Part shown: positions 51,269-61,029 of the stretch, piece after piece | Numbering within the stretch: position 1 is the first letter of the stretch | Layout: each line of letters starts with the position of its first letter | Source of the DNA: Chryseobacterium sp. ON_d1 | GTDB taxonomy: Bacteria; Bacteroidota; Bacteroidia; Flavobacteriales; Weeksellaceae | Assembly (NCBI RefSeq): GCF_006829085.1 | Contig: NZ_BJTC01000006.1 | Span: forward strand, 186,001-250,000 | DNA: 64,000 nucleotides | Direction of reading: 5' to 3' | Made by a program: the position numbers and the translations under genes | Notes under the pieces: model-generated | What the model was told of the DNA's origin: nothing | The model's input: only the letters and a program-made list of their open reading frames with translations | The model's database searches: none

Positions 51269-53497
51269 ATGTCCCGTTTCCCCTATCAATTTTTTGAAGA
51301 ATATGTTTTTCGTACTCCCTTATTTTCGCGGAAGAAATTCCAGGAGATAACAGGTTCTGATGAAATTCCAAAAGATGACCTGAAATCCATATATGCAGAT
51401 CCGGTTTTTCAGGAAGCTATTTATCTTGCATCTCCTTACCTGCACAAAAAATTAAATGAATGGATCATATCCGGGTATGATCTTCATAATAAAGAAAATC
51501 AGAAACTTAAAAATAGTTTTTTAAAGTATTATAGCAGGATGAGCACCCGCTCTATTCCATTTGGGTTATTTACCGAGGTTGGTCTTGGTAAGTTTAGCGA
51601 AGCTTCTCAGCCTTTTATTAGAAAAGACCACCTATCGAGCAATCAGCTTATCAGGGAAACAAAACTTGATATGCATTTCCTGGTTGGTCTCTCTGATCAT
51701 TTTGTAAAAATGCCAGAGATAAGAAACCGCTTATTATTTTATCCCAATAATAGTATTTACAAAATAAGAGATAGGATTCGATATGTTGAATATGAATACT
51801 CTTATGGAAAAAGAGATTATATTATCTCCTCAGTGCAGCTTTCAGATGAATTACAGGACATACTCGAATCTGCCCGCCAAGGTAAAACGATAGTACAACT
51901 TTCAGATATCCTGATCAACGAAGAGATCACCAAAGAAGAAGCAGAAGAATTCATCAATGAACTTATCGACAATCAGATATTAGTAAGTGAGCTGGAGCCG
52001 ACTGTTTCCGGAAAAGATTTCCTGGACATTATGATTGATGCATTATCCAGATTAGAAATAAGAAAAGAAGCAGACATTCTGAATCAAATAAAAATCAAAA
52101 TTAATGAAATAGATAATAAGATTGGAAACTCTATTTCTGTTTATTCTGACATCGAAAGTTCAATTCAATTATTTAATGCAGAATATGACCAAAAATATCT
52201 CTTTCAAACCGATTTGTATTTTAAAGAGAGGTTTATTTTACCCTCCTATTGGAAAAAAACATTAAAAGATGCCATTGTATTTTTAAATAAGATTACAATT
52301 CCTCTCCAAGACAGCAAGCTAGAGAGATTTAAAAAAGCTTTTCATGAAAGATTCGAAAAAAAGGAAATGTCATTACCATATGTGCTGGATACCGAGATTG
52401 GAATTGGCTACCGACAGGATATTCCAACAAAAGGAATGCATCCCTATATTGAAAATCTGAAATATTCTGAAAGCAACGAAAATTCAAATATAAAAATAGA
52501 ACTGAATTCGTTTCAGCAAATCCTGAATGATAAAACACAACAGGCTCTATTCAATCAGCAATACAAAATCGAACTATTTGATAAAGATTTCGAAAATTTT
52601 CATGAAGAATGGGATGATCTGCCAGATACTATTTCTTTTGTCACAGAAATTATTTCTGATAACAATCAGGAAAAGCTATCGTTAAGTGGCGGTGGCGGAA
52701 GTAGTGCTGCAAATGTCATGGCAAGATTTTGTTCAGAAAAATCAGAAGTTCATGATTTTACAAAAAAAATAACCAGAAAAGAACAGGAATTAAATACAGA
52801 CTATATTTCAGCGGAAATTGTTCACCTTCCTGAAGCAAGAATAGGAAATGTAATCAGAAGGCCGGCATTGCGGTCTTATGAAATTCCCTTTTTAACCCAG
52901 TCGGTCCTACCAAAAGAAAATCAAATTCCTATTGACGACTTATATATTTCCCTGAAAAACAACAGAATAGTTTTGCGTTCAAAAAGACTTAATAAAGAAG
53001 TTAAACCATATTTAACAAATTCACATAATTATTCTGCCAATCCCCTGCCTGTTTATCATTTCTTATGTGATCTTTATCAACAAAACATCAGACCAGCCAT
53101 TAATTTTAACTGGGGAGATCTTAAAATGATTTATCAGTTTTTACCCAGAATTGAATATAAAAATATTATTCTCTCCAAAGCCTGGTGGAAAATTACAGAA
53201 AAAGAGTTTACCCAATTTTCAATATTTCAAAACGATGAATTCGGTAATAAAGAAGAATTATTAGCAGAAATAAGAGAATGGAGAAATAAAAGACTGATTC
53301 CAAAATGGATACAATGGGTACAATCTGACAACAAACTCACCATTAATCTCGAAAATTATGATCTGGTGAAAGTTTTTGTTGATACCATAAGAAAAAATAA
53401 ATCAATTATTATTGAAGAGTTTCTATATAACGAAAATAACGATTTTATGCATCAGTTTATTTTTTCAATATACAACAAAAGCAAAATTAATGACTGA
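51269..53497 (+). CDS. Lantibiotic dehydratase, glutamylation part (split LanB)
   Basis: 742 residues. Begins SRFPYQFFEEYVFRTPLFS and has the MSTRSIPFGLFTEVGLG segment typical of the LanB N-terminal domain, which uses glutamyl-tRNA to activate Ser and Thr. It starts at the base after the peptidase stop. The C-terminal elimination domain is absent here and encoded by the next gene. Confidence 0.87.
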   Translation: MSRFPYQFFEEYVFRTPLFSRKKFQEITGSDEIPKDDLKSIYADPVFQEAIYLASPYLHKKLNEWIISGYDLHNKENQKLKNSFLKYYSRMSTRSIPFGLFTEVGLGKFSEASQPFIRKDHLSSNQLIRETKLDMHFLVGLSDHFVKMPEIRNRLLFYPNNSIYKIRDRIRYVEYEYSYGKRDYIISSVQLSDELQDILESARQGKTIVQLSDILINEEITKEEAEEFINELIDNQILVSELEPTVSGKDFLDIMIDALSRLEIRKEADILNQIKIKINEIDNKIGNSISVYSDIESSIQLFNAEYDQKYLFQTDLYFKERFILPSYWKKTLKDAIVFLNKITIPLQDSKLERFKKAFHERFEKKEMSLPYVLDTEIGIGYRQDIPTKGMHPYIENLKYSESNENSNIKIELNSFQQILNDKTQQALFNQQYKIELFDKDFENFHEEWDDLPDTISFVTEIISDNNQEKLSLSGGGGSSAANVMARFCSEKSEVHDFTKKITRKEQELNTDYISAEIVHLPEARIGNVIRRPALRSYEIPFLTQSVLPKENQIPIDDLYISLKNNRIVLRSKRLNKEVKPYLTNSHNYSANPLPVYHFLCDLYQQNIRPAINFNWGDLKMIYQFLPRIEYKNIILSKAWWKITEKEFTQFSIFQNDEFGNKEELLAEIREWRNKRLIPKWIQWVQSDNKLTINLENYDLVKVFVDTIRKNKSIIIEEFLYNENNDFMHQFIFSIYNKSKIND

Positions 53498-54344
53498 AAA
53501 ACAATCTATTATCACGGATGAATGGCTGTATTTTAAAATTTATACAGGAATAAAAACAGCCGATATTATTTTAGAGGAATCTCTAGAGCCATTACTTGAA
53601 TATTTATACAAAAATAAACATATCTCAAAGTGGTTTTTTATCCGTTATAATGATCCGAAATCACATCTTAGAATACGTTTAAAATTAAGGAATATAGATA
53701 AAAAAGAGCACTACACCGCAGCCTTTGATAAAATGAATAATATCATACAGCCCTATATAGAAAGTGGTGAAATCTCATCAGTATTGGTTGACAGATACCA
53801 ACCTGAACTTGAACGATATGGATCTAATACCATGGAAGATGCAGAAACATTATTTCAGAAAAGCAGTGAATTTGTCCTCAAATGCCTGCATTATACTGAT
53901 GTTGAAAAAATAATGCTCGTCCTTTTTTATATCGATGAAATTTTGAATAAGATCAATATAAGCATTGAGGAAAAGCTTCAATGGAGTGCAGATTTCAATA
54001 ATATTTTCAAAAAAGAATTTAACACCATAAAAAAACTTAACAGCCAGCTGGATAAAAAATACAGAGAATTTAAACCTCTCTATTTAAATTTTATGCAATC
54101 AGAAGGATTCTCCAAAGAAAGGGATCTTGTTATGACAAATATAAAAGCAAGCAATGCTGCGTTGCAAAATATCATCCGCCATCATAAGAATCAAACTTTA
54201 GAAGTATCCTTACAAAGTTTTTTCCAAGCTATATTCCATATGAATATCAACAGGCTATTTACCTCTGATCAGCGTTTATTTGAAATGGTAATTTATGATT
54301 ATTTACTGAGATACTATAAAACAGAAGTGTTTAGAAAATCTTAA
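53490..54344 (+). CDS. Thiopeptide-type bacteriocin biosynthesis protein (SpaB_C)
   Basis: 284 residues from MTEKQSIITD; an upstream in-frame ATG would sit deep in the dehydratase. WLYFKIYTGIKTADIILEE, WFFIRYNDPKSHLRIRLKL and the C-terminal MNINRLF..RLFEMVIYDYLLRYY are SpaB_C hallmarks. It eliminates glutamate to form dehydroamino acids. Overlaps the dehydratase by 8 bp, indicating coupled translation and a two-subunit LanB. Confidence 0.87.
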   Translation: MTEKQSIITDEWLYFKIYTGIKTADIILEESLEPLLEYLYKNKHISKWFFIRYNDPKSHLRIRLKLRNIDKKEHYTAAFDKMNNIIQPYIESGEISSVLVDRYQPELERYGSNTMEDAETLFQKSSEFVLKCLHYTDVEKIMLVLFYIDEILNKINISIEEKLQWSADFNNIFKKEFNTIKKLNSQLDKKYREFKPLYLNFMQSEGFSKERDLVMTNIKASNAALQNIIRHHKNQTLEVSLQSFFQAIFHMNINRLFTSDQRLFEMVIYDYLLRYYKTEVFRKS

Positions 54345-54446
54345 AATCACATACTGAAAAACTCATTCTTTAAAATCATACTGAAAATTAGATTATAAAA
54401 ACCTTTACTTATTTTTAAGATATATTAAGGTTGAATTTCAATAAAA

Positions 54447-54470
54447 AACCGCTCACATACGTAAGCGGTT
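54447..54470 (-). terminator. Terminator left behind by the split tRNA(CAT)
   Basis: Stem aaccgct / agcggtt followed on the minus strand by a U6 run. It stands just downstream of the 13-bp tRNA 3' end, the position of a tRNA terminator. Confidence 0.75.
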
Positions 54471-54478
54471 GATTTTCT

Positions 54479-54491
54479 GTGGTCCCACCTG
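54479..54491 (-). repeat. Left attachment-like repeat (3' end of tRNA CAT)
   Basis: gtggtcccacctg is identical to the 3' end of the tRNA at 63599-63672 (right copy 63598-63610). The left copy has no T arm or anticodon arm beyond these bases. Confidence 0.75.
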
Positions 54492-54743
54492 TAATGTACC
54501 CTGTGTATTTATGTGGTATTAGATGGAGTTATATTTACTTTATATCAGCTATTTATAAAAATATTGGAGCTGTGTGGAGTGCTGTGGATGTAGATGGGTT
54601 TAAGCGTGTTCAAGGAAGCTCATTAAATTACGGAAAACCGTATCTTAAATTACAATACTTTTTCTATTTTTATAGAATACACAAAAGTAAACACTCTTTC
54701 TACTAAGTTATTAAGAGCTAAAATAAAACTAATAATATAAATT

Positions 54744-56183
54744 ATGGATTTTAATAAGCCCGAAATTAATGCATTTATTAATGATTATGTTTCTAAATTA
54801 AGACAAGGTACCGCAACAATCTTTTTGGGAGCAGGTATGTCAAAAGCTGCAGGGTTTGTTGATTGGAAAGGATTATTACGGGATATTGCAGGAGAACTTG
54901 GTTTAAGAATTGATGAAGAAACGGATTTGATTTCTGTTGCCCAGTTCCATAAAAATAAAAATAATAACAGAAATAAAATAGATGAAAAAATAGTAAATGA
55001 GTTTACTGATTCAGATATAGAAACTGAGAATCATCGTATTATAGCTCGACTTCCTTTTTCAACAATTTGGACAACAAACTACGATGATTTAATTGAGGAT
55101 ACTCATGAAAAAATACATAAAATAATCGATATAAAAAGTGAAGTAGATGATCTGTTTATAAATAAAGGTAATAGATCATGTATTCTTTACAAAATGCATG
55201 GTGACAAGGATAAGCCAAGTAAAGCCATTCTATTAAAAGAAGATTACGAAAGATACTACTATACACACGAACCATTTATTTCCATTTTTAATTCAGAACT
55301 TATAACAAAATCATTTTTATTTGTCGGCTTTAGTTTTACAGATCCCAACGTCAACTATATATTCGGTCGCCTTACACACAGGTATAGTGATAAAAGCAAA
55401 GATCACTATTGTATTATGAAAAAGACTGCAATAAGTGACTGGGGTAATAATCAGGAAAAATTCGAATATGAAAAGATAAAACAAGAATTATTTATTAAAG
55501 AATTAGGCAGATACCGAGTGCAGACTATTTTAATCGAGGACTATCCAGATTTAACTTTATTATTAAAAGAAATTGAAAGAAGATACAATTCTCATTCTAT
55601 ATTTATTTCCGGCAGTGCAATTAATTATGGTGATTTTACACAAAAAGAAGCTCAAAGCTTTATTCATTTATTATCAAAAGAACTTATTGAAAATAATCTA
55701 AATATTGTAAATGGTTTTGGTTTAGGTGTCGGTAGTGCAGTAATAAATGGGGCTTTAGATGCTATATATTCAAATCCCAAAAAATTTTCTGAAAACCAAT
55801 TAATTTTGAAACCATTTCCTCAATTTGCTTCGGGTGAAAAAAAATTAGAAGAGTTATGGGAAGAATATAGACAAAATATGCTTTCAAGAGCTGGTATATC
55901 ATTGATTCTTTTTGGCAATAAGGCAGATGGTGACAATATTATAAATGCAGATGGTGTAAAAAGAGAATTTGAGATTGCAGTGGAAAAAGGCTTGATTCCC
56001 ATCCCTTTATCTTACACTGGCTATATGGCAAAAGAAATTTTTGATAAGATATCTCAAAACCCTACAGAATACAATTTGACTGAAGAAATTTACACCGATA
56101 TTTCAAGGATAACAATCCAAAAATATAATATTGAGGCATCAGTAAAAGAAATTATTTCGATTATAAAAAAGATAGCTAAGTAA
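54744..56183 (+). CDS. thsA: ThsA, Thoeris effector NADase (SIR2-SLOG)
   Basis: 479 residues. SIR2 domain with FLGAGMSKAAG, TTNYDD with Asn112, and MHGD with His152: the same residue numbers as the catalytic pair of Bacillus cereus ThsA. GFSFTDPNVNYIFG follows. The C-terminal ~190 residues form the SLOG domain (IFISGSAINYG, NGFGLGVGSAVINGAL) that binds the TIR-made cyclic ADP-ribose signal. On signal it degrades NAD and kills or arrests infected cells. The next gene starts at its last base, so translation is coupled. Confidence 0.93.
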   Translation: MDFNKPEINAFINDYVSKLRQGTATIFLGAGMSKAAGFVDWKGLLRDIAGELGLRIDEETDLISVAQFHKNKNNNRNKIDEKIVNEFTDSDIETENHRIIARLPFSTIWTTNYDDLIEDTHEKIHKIIDIKSEVDDLFINKGNRSCILYKMHGDKDKPSKAILLKEDYERYYYTHEPFISIFNSELITKSFLFVGFSFTDPNVNYIFGRLTHRYSDKSKDHYCIMKKTAISDWGNNQEKFEYEKIKQELFIKELGRYRVQTILIEDYPDLTLLLKEIERRYNSHSIFISGSAINYGDFTQKEAQSFIHLLSKELIENNLNIVNGFGLGVGSAVINGALDAIYSNPKKFSENQLILKPFPQFASGEKKLEELWEEYRQNMLSRAGISLILFGNKADGDNIINADGVKREFEIAVEKGLIPIPLSYTGYMAKEIFDKISQNPTEYNLTEEIYTDISRITIQKYNIEASVKEIISIIKKIAK

Positions 56184-56875
56184 TGGGACGAAAAGTTTTT
56201 GTTTCGTATAAATATGCAGATACACAAGTTCAAGATTTAAATATATATGAAGAAAGTTGGTTTGGAAGCCAAACTAAGATTCAGACTAGAGCAAGGCACT
56301 ATGTTGATGAATTAGCTAAGATTTTAGATGATGAAGATCATATATTTAAAGGTGAAGATGATGGTCAAAGTTTAGCTGATTTTTCTGATGAATACATTGA
56401 ATCATCCCTTCGAAATAAAATTTATGATAGCTCGATAACAACTGTATTAGTATCGAAAGGGATGAAAGAAATTTGGGAAGCAGAAAAAGAGCAATGGATA
56501 CCTTGGGAAATTTCATATTCTTTGAAAGAGTATACAAGAAATGGACGTACAAGTTTGTCCAATGGTATCATAGTAATTGTTCTTCCAGATGAATGGGGAA
56601 GCTATGAATATTATATTACTAATGACAATATTTGCAATTGTAGATCCTTAAATACATCATTTCTGTTTCAAATATTAAAAGATAATATGTTCAACGCAAA
56701 ATCTCCAACAACTGCGAGCTGTTCAAATGGATCAACAATCTATTACGGTGATAGTAGCTATATTCAATCAGTAACATGGGAAGATTTTAAAAAGAACCCA
56801 AATTTCTATTTAAATAAGGCGATTGAATTACGAGATAAAAAATATGACTATAATATAACTAAAACCGTGAAATAA
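56183..56875 (+). CDS. TIR-like Thoeris protein, ThsB-type 1
   Basis: 230 residues. GRKVFVSYKYADTQV (TIR strand A box), ARHYVDELAKILDD and EQWIPWEISYSLKEY, where the Glu is the likely catalytic residue. It resembles the DUF1863/TIR-like family to which ThsB belongs. Overlaps thsA by one base. It is predicted to make the cyclic signal on phage detection. Confidence 0.85.
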   Translation: MGRKVFVSYKYADTQVQDLNIYEESWFGSQTKIQTRARHYVDELAKILDDEDHIFKGEDDGQSLADFSDEYIESSLRNKIYDSSITTVLVSKGMKEIWEAEKEQWIPWEISYSLKEYTRNGRTSLSNGIIVIVLPDEWGSYEYYITNDNICNCRSLNTSFLFQILKDNMFNAKSPTTASCSNGSTIYYGDSSYIQSVTWEDFKKNPNFYLNKAIELRDKKYDYNITKTVK

Positions 56876-56877
56876 TT

Positions 56878-57459
56878 ATGAGTTACATAACTGAATCAAA
56901 ATTAAAATCTTATAGACCCTCCATACATTCTTCATATAAAACTACGAGCTCTGTATTAAGAGATTTTAAAAATGAAACTAAGTCTTTCAAAACAAAAATA
57001 TTTCTTTCTCACAAACATGATGAAATGCAGGAACTAGAAGGAGCGATTGCTTTCCTTAAAAACTTCGGTGTCGACATATATGTTGATTGGCTTGATGAAG
57101 GGATGCCTAAAACTACTTCGGGGCAAACTGCTGTTAGAATCAAAGAAAAAATAAAGGAAAATCATAAGTTTATTTTATTAGCTACAGAAGCTGCGATTAA
57201 TTCAAAATGGTGCAACTGGGAATTAGGACTTGGTGATGCATCAAAATACATTCAAAATATTGCCATTTTCCCAATTAAAAAAGATTATTCTGAGTTTTCA
57301 GGAAGTGAGTATTTACAAATATATCCATATATAGACTACTTGGAAACATCTAGATATATAAATGGTCATTATAGAGGTTCTGGTGCATATGTTGTTTTCC
57401 CCAATATTAATGGCAACAACAAAGTAATAACCCTGTCTGAATGGTTAAGATCTAGATAA
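56878..57459 (+). CDS. TIR protein, ThsB-type 2
   Basis: 193 residues. TKIFLSHKHDEMQELEGAIAF, VDIYVDWLDEGMP and SKWCNWELGLGDA with the catalytic Glu. Starts 2 bp after the previous gene. Different TIR subtype from ThsB-type 1, so it may sense other triggers. Confidence 0.87.
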   Translation: MSYITESKLKSYRPSIHSSYKTTSSVLRDFKNETKSFKTKIFLSHKHDEMQELEGAIAFLKNFGVDIYVDWLDEGMPKTTSGQTAVRIKEKIKENHKFILLATEAAINSKWCNWELGLGDASKYIQNIAIFPIKKDYSEFSGSEYLQIYPYIDYLETSRYINGHYRGSGAYVVFPNINGNNKVITLSEWLRSR

Positions 57460-57528
57460 TTAATATATTTTAACATACTTTATAAAAGAATTGACAACCT
57501 AGCTTAAAATAACTTAAAAAAACAAGAA

Positions 57529-58689
57529 ATGTTATATAAATATCAATTAGTTTTATTAGGAGAGAATAAGGAGCTCTTTAAAGAAATAAAGTTATCCTTA
57601 CAAAAATCATTTGATGAATTAAAAATCATTATTGATCTATTAAAAATAATAACTATAGATAATATTGATGAATATTCTGGAGGTCAGCCCGCTTTTGTCA
57701 TTTATTCAGGTAATAAAAATAACTTAGACAAAAAAACTTTAAAAGTTATAGAACATCAGAAATTAGATGGAAATGTTATTTTGCCAATCTATTACAACGA
57801 TTTCTATGAAGAAATGCCTGAATTATTATATAACCAAAATGGTCTAAAATTCTACAATAATGTTAGCAAAATATGCAATATTATTTTAGAAGGGTTCGAA
57901 TTATTAAGAAAAAATAGGAAGATATTCATTTCCTATAAAAGATCAGAATCTAGTAATATAGCTATTCAGCTTTATGAATTTTTAGAACAAAATAATTTTG
58001 ATGTATTTATAGATACTCATTCCATAGATAAAGGAGAAGAATTTCAAGAGGAGCTTTGGCACAGAATGACCGATTGTGATTTAATTATAATGTTAAATAC
58101 CAAAGGATTCTTGAATAGTGATTGGTGTAAACAAGAATTGGACAAAGCCCACGTAAAAAGAATAGGAATAGTGCATCTTTTATGGCCAGATTGTGATTTT
58201 GCTGATTTTGCTCATTTGGGGTTTTCCTTAAAATTAAAAGACTCAGATTTTGAAAAACCAATTTTTTCAGATTTAACCAAAGGAAAATTAAAACAAAACA
58301 AATTAAAAGATATTATTGAGCTTGTTGAAAGTTCTAGAGCAAGAAATTTAGCATCAAGGCAAGACGCTTTAATTACAGATTTTACTCAGGCTGCTCACAA
58401 TAATCAAATCGAAGTAAATCTCCAATATAGTAGATATATCACTCAACTATTAGATAATGGGAAAATAAAAGTATACATTCCAACTATTGGTATTCCTCAA
58501 TCTATTAATTGTCATAATTCTCAAAAGCTTATCAATAAAATTGAAAATAAGGAAATAGAATCGATAACATTAATATATGATGAAATGTCAATAAGAAACT
58601 ATTGGTTGGAACATCTAGAATGGTTAAATAAATATTTGGAAATTAAAACACTTAGAAAATTAGATTTTAATAAACACTTCTCAAATTAA
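57529..58689 (+). CDS. TIR protein with N-terminal extension, ThsB-type 3
   Basis: 386 residues. N-terminal ~130 residues resemble another degenerate TIR-like or receiver-like fold (LVLLGENKELFKEIKL). The central TIR domain (~132-260) has KIFISYKRSESSNIA, FDVFIDTHSIDKGEEF and SDWCKQELDKA with the catalytic Glu. C-terminal ~120 residues unassigned. Same operon. Confidence 0.85.
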   Translation: MLYKYQLVLLGENKELFKEIKLSLQKSFDELKIIIDLLKIITIDNIDEYSGGQPAFVIYSGNKNNLDKKTLKVIEHQKLDGNVILPIYYNDFYEEMPELLYNQNGLKFYNNVSKICNIILEGFELLRKNRKIFISYKRSESSNIAIQLYEFLEQNNFDVFIDTHSIDKGEEFQEELWHRMTDCDLIIMLNTKGFLNSDWCKQELDKAHVKRIGIVHLLWPDCDFADFAHLGFSLKLKDSDFEKPIFSDLTKGKLKQNKLKDIIELVESSRARNLASRQDALITDFTQAAHNNQIEVNLQYSRYITQLLDNGKIKVYIPTIGIPQSINCHNSQKLINKIENKEIESITLIYDEMSIRNYWLEHLEWLNKYLEIKTLRKLDFNKHFSN

Positions 58690-58696
58690 ACAAGCT

Positions 58697-59365
58697 ATGA
58701 AAAATATATTTCTATCAGCAAGTATTCCTTTACCTGAAAGACATCCTAAATATTATGATACAGCAGATATTATTGCAATTAGAGATGCTGTAATAGCACT
58801 AGCGAGTTTGGTTCTATCAAAGCACAGGATTATTTGGGGAGGACATCCCTCAATCACACCTTTAATTTATTATGTAATTGAACGGACTATTCAAAATGAA
58901 TTTTTAGAGAAAGATTTTGAAGAATTAGATTCAGAAGAAGAGAAAAAAGCAGTTGAAAAAAAACTTAAATCAACAATATCTAAGCATGTTATATTATACC
59001 AATCTTTATTTTTTAAAGATAAATTTCCTGCAGACAATGATAAGTTTGAAAATATAGTTTATACGGATAGCTCTGGTGATATTCAAAATAGTATTCACTT
59101 AATGAGGGAGCGTATGTTATCCGACTATAAATATGATGCGGCTGTTTTTATAGGAGGAATGGATGGTATAGAAGTTGAATATAAAATGTTCATTGAAAAA
59201 CATCCTCATGCATTGATTCTACCAATCGCAAGTACTGGTGCAGCAACAAAAATCGTATATGACAGTATTTTCCCTGAGCATAAAAAAAATGAACGCTTTC
59301 TCAAAGATTATGGCTATATGTCTCTTTTTCAAAAATTTTTAATGGACAATATGACTGATATGTAG
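58697..59365 (+). CDS. SLOG-family protein (TPALS-like)
   Basis: 222 residues. NIFLSASIPLPERHPKYYDT at the N-terminus, HRIIWGGHPSITPLI, and AVFIGGMDGIEVEYKMF: the SLOG nucleotide-ligand fold associated with TIR and PNP proteins (called TPALS). A likely second receptor for a TIR-derived nucleotide, possibly feeding back on the system. Last gene of the Thoeris operon. Confidence 0.78.
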   Translation: MKNIFLSASIPLPERHPKYYDTADIIAIRDAVIALASLVLSKHRIIWGGHPSITPLIYYVIERTIQNEFLEKDFEELDSEEEKKAVEKKLKSTISKHVILYQSLFFKDKFPADNDKFENIVYTDSSGDIQNSIHLMRERMLSDYKYDAAVFIGGMDGIEVEYKMFIEKHPHALILPIASTGAATKIVYDSIFPEHKKNERFLKDYGYMSLFQKFLMDNMTDM

Positions 59366-59676
59366 AAAAATATGTATAAATGCAGTAATAAACGTGTCTC
59401 ACACCCGAATAAAAAGACGACTTCTTCAAACTATTTTTCAGAGCATTCCTAATTTCAAAATTAAATGTAACCCATTAATACTATACAAATAATCAACGAT
59501 AGAGATTATTAATAATTTAATAGAGTCAACCATTTAAAACAAACGATAATATAAAAAACATTAAATTACGACAATTTGACATACAAATATGTCATTAATT
59601 TGAATTATCATTATTAGGTATATATTTTGAATTAAAAATTTAAATAAAACTAATACTAATTTCAACTCAAATTAAT
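59366..59676. other. Intergenic region between the two island operons
   Basis: AT-rich, no gene seen. A promoter for the Nmad1-TIR-Nmad2 operon is expected here, but I see no clear TANNTTTG match. Confidence 0.4.
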
Positions 59677-59943
59677 ATGCAAGAAAAAGAAATACAAGAG
59701 ATTACAAATGAAGTAACCCAAATTTTATTAAAAAAAAACGAAGATTATGGAGGTGCTAGTTTTGATTTGGGATTAAATGGTAATATGGTTCATTTATGGG
59801 ATAAAATTAGAAGATACAGAACGCTCGTAGAAAATAATATGAAAGGAAAAGCTCCCAATTTTGAAACAATAGATGATACTTTAAAAGACATTATTGGATA
59901 TGCTATTATAGGGTTAATTATTTCAAAAAAAACAAAAAGATGA
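59677..59943 (+). CDS. Nucleotide-modification-associated domain 1 (DUF1599) protein
   Basis: 88 residues. ILLKKNEDYGGASFDLG, GNMVHLWDKIRRYRTLV and DDTLKDIIGYAIIG match the compact all-helical DUF1599/Nmad1 family, a MazG-like fold reported with thymidylate-synthase-like enzymes of base hypermodification. Its stop codon overlaps the next start by 4 bp. Confidence 0.78.
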   Translation: MQEKEIQEITNEVTQILLKKNEDYGGASFDLGLNGNMVHLWDKIRRYRTLVENNMKGKAPNFETIDDTLKDIIGYAIIGLIISKKTKR

Positions 59944-60425
59944 GAAGAAGTAAAACTAAAAATATTTTTATCAGCCATTATCACAAAGATGACAAACATG
60001 TCCAACAGTTGAAAAAACGATTGAAAGATGCTGGATATAACGTACGAAATTCGTCAGTAGATAGTACAAAATATCAAAACACAAAACCTAGTACAAAATA
60101 CATTCAGCGTCATTTATCTCGTTGTGTCAGATGGTCAGGAACATTCATTTGTTTAATTGGGGAAAAAACTCATTCACGACCTTGGGTTAATTATGAAATA
60201 AAACAAGCAAACAAATATGGAAAAAATATTGTTGGTATATATAAGCATGGGTGTAACAACAATGTAGAACTTCCAAAGGAATTTAAAAAAAATGGAGGCC
60301 CTACTATAGGCTGGAATTCATTAGACAAATTAACAGACGTATTAGATGGCAAGAGCTTTCCTCAGGAATGTCCTGATTCTACCCCATCACCTCCTATATT
60401 TCCTGTAACTAGAATAAATTGTTAA
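59940..60425 (+). CDS. TIR-like (DUF1863) protein in the nucleotide-modification operon
   Basis: 161 residues. NIFISHYHKDDKHVQQLKKRL, GTFICLIGEKTHSRPWVNYEIKQA (catalytic Glu) and NIVGIYKHG match the TIR-like family of Thoeris ThsB closely. Overlaps Nmad1 by 4 bp (ATGA) and precedes Nmad2 by one base, so it is translated with them and not with thsA. Confidence 0.85.
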   Translation: MRRSKTKNIFISHYHKDDKHVQQLKKRLKDAGYNVRNSSVDSTKYQNTKPSTKYIQRHLSRCVRWSGTFICLIGEKTHSRPWVNYEIKQANKYGKNIVGIYKHGCNNNVELPKEFKKNGGPTIGWNSLDKLTDVLDGKSFPQECPDSTPSPPIFPVTRINC

Positions 60426-60426
60426 T

Positions 60427-61029
60427 ATGAATTTTTCATACAAAATTGAACATGATTTTGGATTAGCACCTAATCCATTTTGGGGTTATTGTACCTTAGC
60501 AGTTTGTAAATCTCAAATTAGAAATAACTCTAAACTTCAAATCGGCAGTTGGATATTTGGAACAGGATCAAAAAAATTAAATAAAGAGAATCATTTAATA
60601 TATGCTATGAAAGTAGAAGAAAAGATTACTTTTAGCGAGTATTGGAGTGATACTAGGTTTCAATGTAAAAAACCTGTACTAAATGGCCCTTTAAAAGTTA
60701 TGTATGGTGATAATATTTATCATCAAAATAATGGAACCTGGATTCAAGAAGATTCCGCACACTCATTAATTGACAAAACAAATACAGAGCACTTAGCAAG
60801 AGATACAGGAGGAAAATATGTGTTAATCTCTAAAAATTTCTTTTACTTTGGTAATAAAGCCATTCCTATCCCAGAAAAATTTGTATCTGAAATTCCCTGT
60901 AAAGGAAGAAATTTTTGCTCTAAACAACTAAAAGACGATATAGTAGAAGATTTCGTAAATTGGTTAAATAATAAATATACTCCTGGAATTATTTACGGTG
61001 ACCCTATAAATTGGCCACAAAATATTTAA
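60427..61029 (+). CDS. Nucleotide-modification-associated domain 2 protein
   Basis: 200 residues. Begins YKIEHDFGLAPNPFWGYCTLAVC, then SQIRNNSKLQIGSWIFGTGS and the conserved core GLAPNPFxGxCTLAxCK of Nmad2. Family function unknown; it is found with hypermodified-base enzymes. Its end overlaps by 4 bp the end of the convergent thymidylate-synthase-like gene. Confidence 0.78.
   Translation: MNFSYKIEHDFGLAPNPFWGYCTLAVCKSQIRNNSKLQIGSWIFGTGSKKLNKENHLIYAMKVEEKITFSEYWSDTRFQCKKPVLNGPLKVMYGDNIYHQNNGTWIQEDSAHSLIDKTNTEHLARDTGGKYVLISKNFFYFGNKAIPIPEKFVSEIPCKGRNFCSKQLKDDIVEDFVNWLNNKYTPGIIYGDPINWPQNI

Larger units (their letters stand above)
54345..54743. other. Region containing the left island boundary
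   Basis: Holds a minus-strand terminator (54447-54470) and the truncated tRNA 3' end (54479-54491). The remainder to the ThsA start is AT-rich with no convincing gene; a 75-codon frame at 54479 has no support. Confidence 0.55.

Noticed and set aside
54479..54706. 75-codon ORF at the left boundary
   Set aside because: It starts in the tRNA 3'-end repeat, has no leader and no protein-like composition.
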